64,000 bases of DNA from Capsicum annuum (taxonomy: Eukaryota; Streptophyta; Magnoliopsida; Solanales; Solanaceae): positions 136,646,787-136,710,786 of the forward strand of contig NC_061121.1 in assembly GCF_002878395.1 (NCBI RefSeq), read 5' to 3'. Positions 34,197 to 45,905 of the stretch are shown here, in pieces. The notes beneath the pieces were generated by a model. That model had not been told where the DNA came from. It searched no databases and saw nothing but the letters and a program-made list of their open reading frames with translations. The stretch's first letter is position 1. Each line of letters opens with the position of its first letter. A program made the position numbers and the translations under genes.

Positions 34197-35945
34197 TGAC
34201 AGCGCCCAAACAAAACATGCAAGTGTTCTTGGTCTACCAAGTAGTAAAGTGACCGTCAAGAAAGCCGAATATCAATCACACAGGGACTTGTGTTGACAAC
34301 TACCCAATCATCATTTAACGATACAAAAAAAATAAACAATAATGTTTTACAATTTAAAACTAAAAAGAAACTAAACTAATGCAACAAAGTAATGACTACG
34401 GACAATCAATGGGTAGAGATCTAAGGTTAAGTATTATGAACAATCATACTACGTTATTGAACTTCATTTATTAAATCACTTATCTTTGTTGTTGATTTGT
34501 AGGGTTAATCACATGATTATGGTCCTTCAACCTCTAACCGTATACCTAATTTGGAAATTACAACTACATCGTTATGTGGGGATATAATAATCCAACTAAG
34601 TGATTGAAAGCTATCATCCTACATGTTAATCAAGTAAGGCTTCTAAGTATATCCCTGTCCTAGATGCTAATTTGGATTTCTTATTTTATAAAAGAATACA
34701 AATCATACTTTGCTTATCCCCATGTTCTATCTTCCTATTCCCTCTCCCGAGATCACAAGGTTGACAATAAATATATTCTAAGGGTAGCTAAACCTTAAAA
34801 TAGTAAACAAAAGGATAAACAAACAATCATAATGATAAGCGAATCAACAAACTTAATTCAAAAAAAAAGTATTCATGATCTTGGCCTTAACCCCGAAAAG
34901 GGAGTTTAGCCTTTAGTGGAAATATTCTTCAACTAATCCCCTAGATTGACGGTACAAACCGTAAAGAAAACTAAATTAAAGAATGATAAAACCAAAAAAG
35001 AAGTTGTGGTTGCCTCCAATATTTTCCAAGGACGTCCACAAGTGAATAATAATGTTTAGAAAGTTGTATTTGTAGTATCCTAGTAATCCCAAGAAAAATA
35101 GGAGTTGTAGTGCAAATTTTGGCCGTGTTTGGAGGGGCTCGCAATGTGCAATCTAGAAACGGGAGTGGAAGTCACATCGAACAAGGTGGAAACGGGATTG
35201 TAGGTCTCATTGCGAGGCTTAAAAGTGGGTATGGAGGTAGCGAGGTGCCCTCGTATCGAGGGATCACTTTAATGGGTCCCTTCAGAAATTTTTATTCCAT
35301 AGAACGTGCCAATTTCCCTTCCTTACAGCCCACACGTTCCCTAGACATTCCAGGGGTCCAAATTGCGTCCAAGTTGTCTATTGTACTTTTGTTGATCCTT
35401 TACGAGCCTTTTTGAGTTGTTTCCACTTGATTTGAAGCTCTTATATCATTCATATATCATCATAATTTATTAACCTAGAATCATATAAAATTAATCACAA
35501 CAATTTAGAGATTAAAATAACACAACATCCAAAATGGTGAACTAGAAACACGAGCTAAGCATAGGCTAATTTCACTTTGATCTTTAACCCATTATTTCGA
35601 CTCTTGTCTTGATCCAATTGGCCCTTAAACATTATCTACAAGTTGTTTCACATATAAATACATAATAAAAACCTTAAGAACTCATTAAACACTTAGAACC
35701 CAACACGATAGACTAGACAAACACCTATCTCAAGCTAGTAACACTAGTTTCATCGATTGAACTCTAAGTGATCGAATTAAACCCAAACTTGTTTGGAATA
35801 CACTTTACATATTATAATCACTCACTTTTTAACTTAGATGCTTATTTATATGAATATCAACACCTTAAGAACTTAATTTATCCTCAAAATAAGGCAAAAT
35901 AAGCTAGAATAATAATAATATAGTGCATAATTACACCCAACATCA
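34197..35945 (-). repeat. LTR of C, copy 1
   Basis: The plus strand runs from TGACAGCGCCC to CACCCAACATCA. It matches 38762-40510. Both flanks are internal sequence: a primer site on the left and a purine-strand tract on the right. It contains the perfect inverted word CCCTCG TAT CGAGGG at 35248-35262 and several CGAGG/TCGCG words around it. The plus ORF 35110-35415 is LTR sequence. Confidence 0.85.
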
Positions 35946-37015
35946 CCACACCACACTTAAATCCTTGTTCATTCTCGAACAACTCTTCACTATAATCATC
36001 ATGAGCTGGAAAGACTCCACACTTCTAGTAGAAGCAAGACATTCAAACTAGCTCTACAATGATTACACGGAATGCAAGTTTACAACACTAAGCATGTTAT
36101 ACGCAATTTAAAGCTCAAGAATCCTACTTCAAAACATCCAAGCCTCAAGAATTGACTGATCTAGTTGGCAAACTCATTCATATTGATAAATCAAGAACTT
36201 CATAAAAATCATCCACATTCATCAAACATGTATCCCTCACTACAAGAGAGTTACCTATAATCACTCACAATTAAGCAATTTATAACACGATGGGTAGCAT
36301 AATCAAATTACGCTCACTCTCACAAGGAATTCACAAGTTACACATAACGAACCATAGGATTGACCTTAATGTAGTGCTCCACTAATATCAGAATGTTGAA
36401 CTTAGGATCAATTAGGTCTTTTTCATGTTGTAATGTAGGTTAAGAGATGAGTAGGAACTATTTCGATCAGGAATAGTGACTACCTTCCCTAAGCGCTTTA
36501 ATGAAACACATGATCAATTAAAACCATTCTCCAACAACAAATTTACACCACTTTTGTCTACCCCCATCTTTTGCTTTTACCTCATCTCATTTAAGCATTT
36601 TAACAAACACTATGGTGTGAGCATGTTATGCACAACTTATCCAATTTGAACAAATTTTTATTCTTTTCATTATTCACTCCCAACCATAATACATCAATTT
36701 TAAACACCAATAACTATTTATTTTGGGGATTCAATTTCACCTTTTTATTCTTATTTCTCAAATTCCTTACTCAATTAATTTTTCATTAAAGCACTCAGGA
36801 GCTTTCTTGATCAAATTATGGTCTATCAAAGAAGGGATTAGCTACTTATATGGATAACAAAGAAAAAGGTAAAGTCTCAATAAGGGTTAACTAGGACTAT
36901 GGACAAAGGTAGGACAAAAGGAAGGTCTAAAACAAGGCTATCAAAGAAATGCCTAAATCATCTCCTAAACTCCCATTCTTTATTTCACTTTACACACACA
37001 CCGGCCAAGTTCTAG
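35946..37015 (-). other. C: 3' non-coding internal region
   Basis: On the minus strand this lies between the C ORF and the 3' LTR. Bases 35946-35959 read TAAGTGTGGTGTGG on the minus strand, a decayed polypurine tract in front of TGATGTTGGG. The rest has no ORF with recognisable similarity; 36840-36960 is A/G-rich on the plus strand. Only copy 2 of the array keeps this region. Confidence 0.6.
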
Positions 37016-38660
37016 ACATCACATGTGACAAGGAATATACAAATACCTCACATCACATATGGAACATGCTTGACTCACTTAGGATCATTATAGAATCTCT
37101 ACAAAACAATAGCACAAATTCAAATTTAAGCCAAAAAGTCAAGAGTCATAAACATGAGCCTAAGTGTCTCAAAAATAACAATTCACTCATTAAACATGCT
37201 TTTATCAAACAAACACTTACACCATGTAATAAAAAATAGCACCAAAAAGAATATCTTCTTTATTCCTAAATAAAATTTTAAATTGAGCCCCAAATTAGGA
37301 ATTTCCCCACCCAATACTTAAAAATCAACTTTGTCCCCAAAGTGAACTTTTAAAGTAAGAGATAAAAATACTCTCTAAGGCCTCTGGGCCAAGCTAGCAG
37401 CATCTTTAAATATCAAGAAGGCCTGGGGACCCTACACTCAGTCTTTTCCATGCCCCTTAGCTTAGTTTTTCGATACTCAGACTTTCCATTAACCCGCGAC
37501 TCAATCTAAAAAAAAATTAGGTAAAGTAAAAACTAAAAAAGAAAAAAGAAAACATACCGTAGCTTAGGTTCCCTCCCAAGAATTGCCTAATTTAGTGTTG
37601 TGGCACGACCTAATCAAATTTTTCCTCCACATTAAGGATATGAATTTCACCTCCAACATTGCATCCATCTTCTTTCCTCGATCATAAAGAGGCAAAATTC
37701 AGGAGCCAAGTAATAGAATGTGCATGGTAAACCACTTGTCCTTAAGGTAAGCTGTGTTTTTATGTTGCTATTTTAGTGTAAAATTAAGAATATAGGATTC
37801 CTGTTCCTCATATCCAAACTCTTCCACTATTTTAGATGATTCCTCAGACAAGACATCATCTAAACATAATGTACAAAAGTTCTTTAAATGAGGACCAACC
37901 AATCCCAAGTCTAAATTTACACAATTAATAACATACTCACTCTCTTTCACCTTTTACATTTCAGTCTTCAGATAATGATGATAATTGGGTGGCTCCTATT
38001 CTTATGTTTTTATCTATCTCTATGGAGATGGTGGTGATGGTATTTCCTGAACCTGTCCAATAACTTCATTTTTCGAGCACTCAGACTTCCTAGAATTATC
38101 AGTAACTTTATCTGCAATAAGTTGGGAAGTCAACTCTATATCTATCCCCTGCTTATTATGTAATTGCTTTGCAGCCTCCTAATGGTTCTTTAAGTCTAAC
38201 AACAATTGTACTTAAGACGATAAAATTTGTTGCATTATCTCTTCCAAATTGCTCGTTTGAGTTGTGGCTTGCACTTTAGTTGTTGCTGCTGGAAATGTTG
38301 CTGCTGGTTGTTTCATGTCTTAATTTGTAGCTGATTCTGCTCTGTTTGATGGTAGCTGTTTATAAAATTTTTCCTTTCAGCATAGCCCACAAACAATTAT
38401 GAATTTCGACTGACACCACATATAGTTATAGTATGACAACTTTGACCACAAACTAAACACCAAGTTGCAGTTTGCTCTACAGATTGAACAATAATTGCAT
38501 ATTATTGAGAAGGTCCTATCCACGCATTTCCATCAAAATCTTAACCAGAAGCCATATGATGTGGTCCTCCACAAAAAAAAAAAGAATTGCCATAACTTGT
38601 AAGTCATCTATCCCAAGCTACCATGTCAAGAAATGTGATAAAAAGAGAAATAAAAGAAAC
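37016..38660 (-). pseudogene. C ORF and distal internal region, copy 2
   Basis: It is the homologue of 32475-34084. The open piece at 37768-37950 has SEYVINCVNLDLGLVGP and CLDDVLSEES, matching copy 1. The knuckle region near 38400-38470 is more decayed (CSVCGQSCH-like) and carries stops. The N-terminal start corresponds to about 38620-38630. The plus ORFs 36949-37239 and 38472-38708 are shadows. Confidence 0.62.
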
Positions 38661-38738
38661 TTAAAAAACCCTAAAAAAACTAAACTATTTATAACTCAAT
38701 GTAGCTAAACTAAAAGAAGATAGCTGAAATCTACAAGT

Positions 38739-38755
38739 CCCCAGCAATGGTGCTA
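38739..38755 (-). other. tRNA-Asp primer site, C copy 2
   Basis: The minus strand reads TAGCACCATTGCTGGGG, 6 bases from the LTR. It is a tRNA-Asp site with four transitions, different from those in copy 1, so the two copies decayed separately. Confidence 0.7.
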
Positions 38756-38761
38756 AAAACT

Positions 38762-40510
38762 TGACAGCGCCCAAGCGCACATGCAAGTATACATGGTCTA
38801 CCAAGCAGTAATGTGGCTTTCAAGAAAGTCGAATATCGATCCCATAGAAACTTGTGTTGACAATTACAATTACTAGTTTAACGATTGAGAAAAAATAAAC
38901 AATAAGGTTTCAGAATTGAAAACTAAAAAAAAACTAAACTAATGTGGAAAAGTAATGACTCTAGATAATCAATGGGTAGAGATCTAGGGTTAAGGATTAT
39001 GAACAATCATACTACTTTATTGAACTTCATTCATTAAATCTCTTATCTTTGTTTATAATTCGTAGGGTTAATCACATGATTATGGTATCCCGACCTCTAA
39101 GCGATTACCTATTTTTAACATTACAACTACATCATTGAGCGGGGATGTAATAATCCAACTAAGTGATTGAAAGCTATCATCCAACGTTTTAATTAAGTAA
39201 GGATTCTAAGTATATCCCTGTCCTAGATGCTAATTTTGATTCCTTATTTTATAAAAGAATATAAACCATACTTTGCTTATCCCCATATTCTATCTTCCTA
39301 TTCCCTCTCCCATGATCATAAGGTTGAAAATGAATATATTATAAGGGTAGCTAAACCTTAAAATAGTAAAAACAAGGATAAACAAATAACCATTATGATA
39401 AGCGAATCAACAGACTTAATTGAAAACGAAAGTATTCATGATATTAACTTTAACCTCTAAAAGGGAGTTTAGCCTTTAATGGAAATAATCATCAACCAAT
39501 CCCTTGGATTAATGATACAAACCATAAACAAAACTAAACTAAAGAATGATAAAACCTAAAAAGATGTTGTGGATGCCTCCAATATCTTCCAAGGACGTCC
39601 AAAAGAGAGTAATAATGTTTAAAAAGATGTATGTATAGTATCAAAGTAGTCCCACGCCAAATAGAAGTTGTGGTTAAACTTTTGTCCATGTTTGGAGGGG
39701 CTCGAGATGCACAATCTAGAAATAGGAGTGGAAGTTGCATTGCACAAACTAGAAACGGGAATGTAGATCTCGTCGCGAGGCTTAAAAGTGGGTGTGGAGG
39801 TCGAGATACACCCTCATCATGAGTGATCACTGTTTTGGATAAATTTTGAAGCTTTTAGTCCATATAATATGCCATTTTTCCTTCACTACAGCCTACACAC
39901 GCCCTGGACATTCTAAGGGTCCAAATTGCATCCAAGTTGTCTATTGTGCTTTCGTTGATCCCTTTAGAGCCTTTTTGAGTTGTTTCCACAGGATTTGAAG
40001 CTTGTATATCCTTTATATATCATCATAATCCATTAACCAAGCATACTACATCATTAAACAAAGCAATTTAGAGCTCTAAACAACACAACATCCAAAAGAG
40101 TGAACTAGAAACACAAGCTAAGCATAGGCTAATTTCTCTTTGATCTTTAACTCATTGTTTTGACTTTTGTCTTGATCTAATTTACCCTTAAACATTATCA
40201 AAAAGTTTTTTTCACATATAAATACATAATAAAAACCTTAGGAACTTATTAAACATGTTAGAACCCGACACGATAGACTAGACAAATGCCTAGCTTAAGC
40301 TAGTAATGCTAGTTTCATCTATTAAACTCTAAGTAATCCAATTAAACCTAAACTTGTTTGTAATATGCTTTAAACATTATAATCACTCACTTTATTACTT
40401 AGATGCTAATTTATATCAATATCAACACCTTAAGCACTATAGTTATCCTCAAAACAAGGTGAAATATGCTAGAATAGTAACAGTAGAGTGTACAAACACA
40501 CCCAACATCA
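38762..40510 (-). repeat. LTR of C, copy 2 (5' LTR)
   Basis: TGACAGCGCCC to CACCCAACATCA on the plus strand, 1749 bp, the same length as copy 1. The right flank (CCTAT) returns to B sequence. The CCCTCG palindrome of copy 1 is decayed here (near 39810-39826), with other TCGCGAGG words kept at 39771-39780. The open frame 40354-40665 starts in this LTR and continues into B protease. Confidence 0.85.
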
Positions 40511-40670
40511 CCTATCATCCTTTATTGACAACCAAAAGGGCCATTATCAATTTATATATAGGGGAAATAAAGTTTAGAGTGCAAGAGGATGAGGTTTATT
40601 TCAAAATTTGCAAGATAAAGAAGCAAACCATAGAGCTTCAAGTGGTCTCCTTGGTGGATGTTTAAAGTTA
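40511..40670 (+). pseudogene. B: protease C-terminal fragment
   Basis: The frame reads YHPLLTTKRAIINLYIGEIK and FRVQEDEVYFKICK, which corresponds to the end of Tat/Athila protease (GRPFLATGRA-type block). The part with the catalytic Asp is absent, lost together with the gag end at the C insertion. This fragment shows that B once had gag-protease like an autonomous relative. Confidence 0.7.
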
Positions 40671-40775
40671 AAAGGTGAACAAGGAGGGACTTGATGACCT
40701 ACCTTGAGCATTAGAGAAGAAAGATGTCGTTCTAGAGAAACTACTGGTATGTAAGGATAAACTTAAAGCCACAGG

Positions 40776-41853
40776 GTGGCGGTGCTTTACTCCGAATCCC
40801 TGTGATGCAAATGAATAATAGGTCCGTGAATTTTATCCTAACATCAGTGAAGTGTCATTCTTAGACCCATTCAACATGACTATTAAGATTCGGGGTAAAC
40901 CGGTGAAAGTTGGGGTTAAGCAAATCAATGATGTTTATGGGCTCCAACATGTAGACATGGGTGAATTCAAAGCAAAAGGGTGTACATTGGGGAGGTTGTT
41001 GGTGCAATGGCTTTGCCTCGAAAAGAAGTCTCTTGGGGAAAGAGTAAAAGAAACATCTCCATGAATGACTTTACTTTCGAGGCTCAGATATGGTTGCACA
41101 TTATTTGTAGTTGAGTCTCTCCTTGCACCCATATGACAACAGTCCTAGATATGCCTGCTTGAATAGTTTTTTGTATTCTAGATGACATCACTTTTGATAA
41201 ATAAAATAGATCACTTCAAGAAACAAGGTGGTAGGAATTTCTTCTACCCCTCATTGATTGCTGAGCTTTGCAGGAGAGTAAGGGTTGATGAGTATGCTAG
41301 TAATACATGGGTGTATCCTGGTGCTCCCATCTATCCCTTAAGGATTAAAGGATAGGGTGCGCCTGGACAAGGAAAGAAGTGAAAGATTGACTTAGAAAAC
41401 TGGGCATATATTGAGTCTGAGTCTAATAGGCCAACCACTACCGGACATCTTGAGAAATTATAGTTGATATTATAGCTATCAGGGAGCTTATGTCTAGTTT
41501 GCCCCAATAACCAGGAGAGCCTTCCACCACCCATCATTCATATGTGTCACGTACCAATTATGAGAAGTACAAGGAGGATAAAAAAAATCAAGAAGCTACC
41601 ATTGATAAGCTTGAGAAAGCCTACTCCTCTTTTTTAGAGTCACACAGAGACTTCTGAATTTCACATGAAAATTTGTTATGAAAGAGAAGAAGAGGTATAA
41701 ATTCTTTATCAAGATATGGAAGGGGTGAAGGTCCTAAAACCTCAAGATAGACTACCTTCTTCTTGGGTGGAGAGTGTTACGAGGCCCTAACTGAGTGGAC
41801 TGATCTTGAGGATAATGATGATGACAGAGAATCCAAGAGTTAAAGAAAACCTT
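40776..41853 (+). pseudogene. B extra ORF: 'putative plant transposon protein'-like
   Basis: About 360 codons, broken by stops. Readable blocks in order: GWRCFTPNPCDANE (about 40777), VREFYPNISEVSFLDP (40822), IRGKPVKVGVKQINDVYGL (40888), MGEFKAKGCTLGRLL, NTWVYPGAPIYPLRIKG (41300-41350), and an acidic end LEDNDDDRESKS near 41810-41850. The combination resembles what plant databases call a putative plant transposon protein domain (PF20167-type, from memory). It stands where RT and integrase would be. D encodes the same protein on the minus strand at 63067-64000, including the acidic tail. Its function is unknown. Confidence 0.65.
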
Positions 41854-43685
41854 GATGCAGTTTCAAAGAGCACCCTTATCTCTTTTACTCTTGATTATTT
41901 ATGCAGTGGAGACACTGCTACTTTTTCAGTTGGGGGAGTCTCCTTATTTATTTTATTTGGACTTGTATTATTGATATTTTGTCATACTTTTTCGGATGAT
42001 TCTTATTTTTTTTATTTGGGTTTTAATATTCAGGAACTCTGATGGTACCCACATTTGGATGAATTAGTTACTTTGTTCTTAGTTTGTTACTTTATTTTAG
42101 TTTTAATCGATGTGATTTTCCCTATGATAGATTGAGTGATGACATTCTTAATAGAAAGCGTCATGATTTGTTTTTTAACCAAAAATGCAGGGGAAGTCTA
42201 AGTACCTGTGGCATCAGGGCCATAAATGCAAGGAAAGTTTGAGTACCTGTGGCATTGGTGAATTAGGATCGATTCATACCCATTGGTGAAGTCTGAGTAT
42301 CCATATAGATGGTTTACCCATATTAGAGCCACAATGTGAGAAAATAACTTGGGTTGTTGCCATGATTAACAAATTATATGTGGTACGAATGAAAAACAAT
42401 CATCCCCCGCCATCTGAATTTTTTTTGAAAGTTGAGGGCAAAGACGTGAGAAACCTTATAAGAAAACTTTTCCTCTCTCTATGTCTCCAAAAATTTTCTT
42501 TGGAAGAATTGTAAATACTACATCTTTGTCTCGAGCAGGAGGAACAATTGCCTCCTTTAATGAAATTCGCATGCCATGCGTGTGAGCTTAGTTGTCTATA
42601 TCTCATGCGTACTTGTACCATGTAGAACTTTCCCATTAGACTTTCAAAGCTAAATTTTGATTGTGCTTGGTTGGTAAAATGATCATAGGGCATCTGTTGA
42701 CATTAGAAGCCCGCTTTGTCCTAAAAAGCCTATCAATACATAGGAGTTACCCCTAGTCACCCTCTTTGAGACTTTGGTCTTTTCTTTGGAAAACACATTA
42801 AATGTCGTGACCCTTCTATTTGTTTTCCTTTGAACCCTACCCTCCTTGAAGAACAGAATACTAGTTAAGGCTAAAAGCCTAAGTTGGGGGTGGTGGAAAT
42901 TAAAAGAGATTCAATTGGGCCAAGAATTTATAAATAGGTTCTCACAAGCTTAATGATAATAAATCATTTTGATTTATGCACAAAAAAAACAAAAAGAAAA
43001 TAAAGAGGAAAGCGGGGAAAACCAAGAAAAGGCAAAATAGTAGAAGAAAAAGAAGTTGCCTAATAGCAAAACATGAAGATAGTACTGTAGAAGTTCAAGG
43101 AGGGTTTAGCCCTATTATCCTAAGTTGATATCCTACCCTGCCGTAAACCTACATTACAAGATCAAAAAGTCCTTTGTGATTCCCAACCAAGTGTGGTCAT
43201 CATAGTGGTGATTGAAAATAAAGGCAAGACTATGACATGGTACTTGTTAACATGGAGAATTTGCTGAGAGAGAGAGAGTTCTTGCACTTAAAATTCCTTG
43301 TTGCATGATTGGTAACTAGGTGTGTGAAATCTTCTTTCATGTGAGGAGGCGTGTGAACAAGTTGAGGTGGGTGATTTTGTCATCTTTCTGACAATGGGAT
43401 AAAAAGAAGTATAACTTTGTTGTAGTCACAAGTGAGTCATTTCAAGAGCATTAGTGGTTGTTACATGGTTGCTCCCCAGAGTCTAATGCATTTTTCAAAT
43501 ATTCTATATTACTAAGGGATGTTGTTGAAACCATTTTTCCCATGTGCGAGGAACTTTTTGTGGTAACACTATAAGTTTAAGTCATCCTAATCATTGGGTG
43601 ATAGAATGAGGGCATACATTTGAAATTATCTCATAGAAAAAAGTGGTGTTGCTTCAGGACAAACAAAGCTTTAAGTTTGGGGTGT
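41854..43685 (+). other. B: 3' non-coding region up to the polypurine tract
   Basis: No coding domain is visible; 41806-42042 is a chance ORF that starts in the acidic tail. In order it holds a short tandem repeat (42185-42266), a hairpin with AAGTTGGGGG (42868-42890), an A/G-rich tract (42978-43065), a microsatellite-like GAGAGAGAGAG (43266-43277) and the polypurine tract AAGTTTGGGGTGT (43673-43685). The stretch 43081-43670 is similar to D read in reverse (61240-61760). Confidence 0.65.
42185..42266. repeat. 41-bp tandem repeat in the 3' region of B
   Basis: Units start ATGCAGGGGAAGTCTAAG at 42185 and ATGCAAGGAAAGTTTGAG at 42226; each has GTACCTGTGGCAT. A degenerate third unit may follow near 42280. 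D has the same unit with the same period at about 62701-62783. Confidence 0.75.
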
Positions 43686-45060
43686 TGATAAGTGGTTATT
43701 TTACCACTCATTTTCACCAAATATTTATGCACTCTACCATATTTTTTATCAGAAAATAAGACATCAACATAATTTAAATATAATAATATCCATATTTTGC
43801 AGGAATCAAGTTAAGAATGTTAAATGATGTAGATTAAAGACCAAAAAGTGATCAAATGGAAGGAAATGGAGTGCAGCTGGAGACCTAAAGCAGTTTAGCC
43901 TCAGTTATCGCGACCGCAGTCCTCAGGCTGTGGTCGTGGTCAGTTAAGATTGTTAGCAGAATGTGATCGCAGAGCACATCTATAGTCGCGTAGCCACGGT
44001 CGCGGTTAAGTCTATCTGATCGTTGTTCAGTGGGAATATGACCAAGGGCAATTTTGTAAAATTATATAGACGAATCCCAAACTATATTTAGGAAAAAACT
44101 ATTTCTTCTTTAGGTATTGCTTACCTCATAGATATTTTTTATTTCAAAGCAAGAAACCCTAATTGGGCAAGTTTGTAACTAATTGTGGAGGCTTTATTTC
44201 TTAGTAATTTTATGAAAAATAAAGGCTTTGGATAATCCTCATGGTATATCTCACTTCACTTTGTTCAGAGTAGCTAAGTAATATAGTCTTGGGATTATGT
44301 GGAACTAAAGTGTAATTATTTGTGGGTGTTGTTGAGTTTGAATGATTACTAGTTGTTGAGTTGGGTTGCACCATTGCTTGGATTTATGAGTTGGAATTTG
44401 TGGGTGAAAACTCCAAACTCTAAAAACCATTCATCATCCTTGAAAGAGGGATGATGGTGAACTTGAGGTAACCTATAACATCTTTGAAATAGGGTTATAG
44501 GGGGATAAGACAATGGTGGACAATTGAGCCTATGGTTTATTACCTTTTGCAATCTTAAAAATAAGTGTATTTAGAGTGTAAACCATGTCAAAAGAATCAT
44601 CCTAGAAACAAGGATGCTTGATTGAGGTTTGGGGTGATTACAAATTGTACAGTTGTTAGGTTCTCGAAAGAGCCAACGGGTGAAATCATTGTGGATTTAT
44701 TGAAAGATTGACCACAATGACTTTCGACCTATCCTATCCATTAGTTAACAACTAAGATTTATGCTAAACCATCATCAACCTGCATGCTGTTACTTTTAGG
44801 TAGACATAATCCCAAGATTTCCTTCAAACTTGAGTTTACATCAAAAGTGCCATTTAGTGTGTTGTTAGCCAAAGATTGTCACAAAAAATTTCAAAACAAA
44901 TCCCCCCCATTTTATTTACATGTTGTCTTTGTTATCACTTTGGGTAATATTAGACTTGAAATTTATAATTCGCTCCTTGTGGATTCGATCCCAACTGTAG
45001 TTGGGTTATTGACAACGACCGCCTCACCCCTCAAATATGGAAGTAAGTTGAGTGTTATAA
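43686..45060 (+). repeat. 3' LTR of B
   Basis: It starts TGATAAGTGGTTATTTTACC after the polypurine tract, ends near AGTGTTATAA, and repeats 30043-31422. The CpG words are better preserved here (ATCGCGACCGCAG, GTCGCGTAGCC at 43905-44020). The minus ORF 44349-44552 and plus ORF 44784-45116 are chance or run across the LTR end. Confidence 0.85.
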
Positions 45061-45420
45061 ACACCTCACAGGGAAACACTAGGACTAATGAAACACTTAT
45101 CAAGAAGATCCTTTAACTTCTCCTTCAGCTACATTAATTCAACTAGAACCATTTTATATGGAGGAATAGAAATAGGACGGCTATCCAGTAGAAGGTGAAT
45201 CCCAAAATCTATTTCCCTATCAGGAGGAATTCTAGTAAGATCATTCAGAAAATATTTTGGAAACTGACTAGTCGCAGGGATATATAGAAAGAAGGAACCC
45301 TTAGAATTAAAATCCTTAACCCAAACTTGGTGATACAAACACCTTTTGGAAAACAACCTGTGAGCTCTTAGATAGGAAATAAACCTCCTTTTGGGCACTA
45401 TAGAATACCCTTCCCATTAA
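45061..45420 (-). pseudogene. G2: RT N-terminal part
   Basis: It continues the RT cut at 30042. The minus strand of 45129-45398 reads RRFISYLRAHRLFSKRC, ATSQFPKYFLNDL, PPDREIDFGIHLLLDSRPIS and IPPYKMVLVEL, the standard RT entry. It is open for 89 codons, the longest undisturbed RT entry in the window. Confidence 0.85.
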
Positions 45421-45905
45421 ATTACCAATTCATTACGGAATTGGAAATGGACCTATTAGGTCCTATAATATAGAGTTGCATAGCACGAATGAATCCAATC
45501 CATCCACAAGATAATATCAAACTTTACCGTATCCAACTCAATCAAATCCACCAATGTCTCCTTAAAGAAGATAGACGCCACAAAACCCCTATATATTTTT
45601 CATGCAACTGTAGAATCATCCACCAGAGTAGACAAAGAGAAGGGGTCAGAAATATTTTAAAGACCAAAACTAAAATGCACAGCCACATAAGGGGTCACAT
45701 AAAAAAGGGTAGAACCTAAACCAAGTAAACAATAAATAGCATGGGAAAAGAGTTGTAACATACCTGTAACAACATCAGGAGGTGCCTCAAATTCTTGATA
45801 GGAAGAAAGTATATTGAGATGATTTCTGTGAGTGACAGTACTTGAAGTATCACCCTTTATCATAGGAACTGAAGATGTGGCAACCAAAACTTTATTATCC
45901 AAGTA
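45421..45905 (-). pseudogene. G2: protease
   Basis: The minus strand of 45657-45902 reads QEFEAPPDVVTGMLQLFSHA, then YCLLGLGSTLFYVTPYVAVH. The active-site loop is GLGST where the family has DPGST, so the catalytic Asp is Gly. The remaining part up to 45421 contains the second half with stops. The plus ORF 45489-45719 is a shadow. Confidence 0.8.

Larger units (their letters stand above)
32475..40510 (-). mobile_element. C: tandem non-autonomous LTR array (internal-LTR-internal-LTR)
   Basis: Order on the plus strand: partial internal 32475-34196, LTR 34197-35945, full internal 35946-38761, LTR 38762-40510. The units repeat with a period of about 4550-4565 bp. Both primer sites lie left of an LTR, so all units face minus. 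The two LTRs are both 1749 bp and about 85% identical by eye. The inside carries a zinc-knuckle ORF and no RT or integrase. The array lies in B between gag and protease. Confidence 0.8.
30043..45060 (+). mobile_element. B: non-autonomous Tat/Athila-like element with an extra ORF
   Basis: LTRs 30043-31422 and 43686-45060 (1380 and 1375 bp) are in direct orientation, with a tRNA-Asp primer site after the first and a polypurine tract before the second. Inside are gag, a protease end and a separate ORF at 40776-41853; no RT, RNase H or integrase is visible. The C array interrupts it at 32475-40510. It sits in RT of G2. The flanks AAACT and ACACC keep three of five bases, so the target duplication is decayed. 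Confidence 0.78.

Noticed and set aside
32475..40510. Possible satellite or segmental duplication with a 4.55-kb period
   Set aside because: LTR ends, primer sites and a polypurine tract at the expected places identify retroelement units; only about 1.6 units exist.
40852..41064. Treating the B extra ORF as a captured host gene
   Set aside because: The same ORF at the same relative place in D and the lack of intron or exon traces favour an element gene; a distant host origin cannot be excluded.
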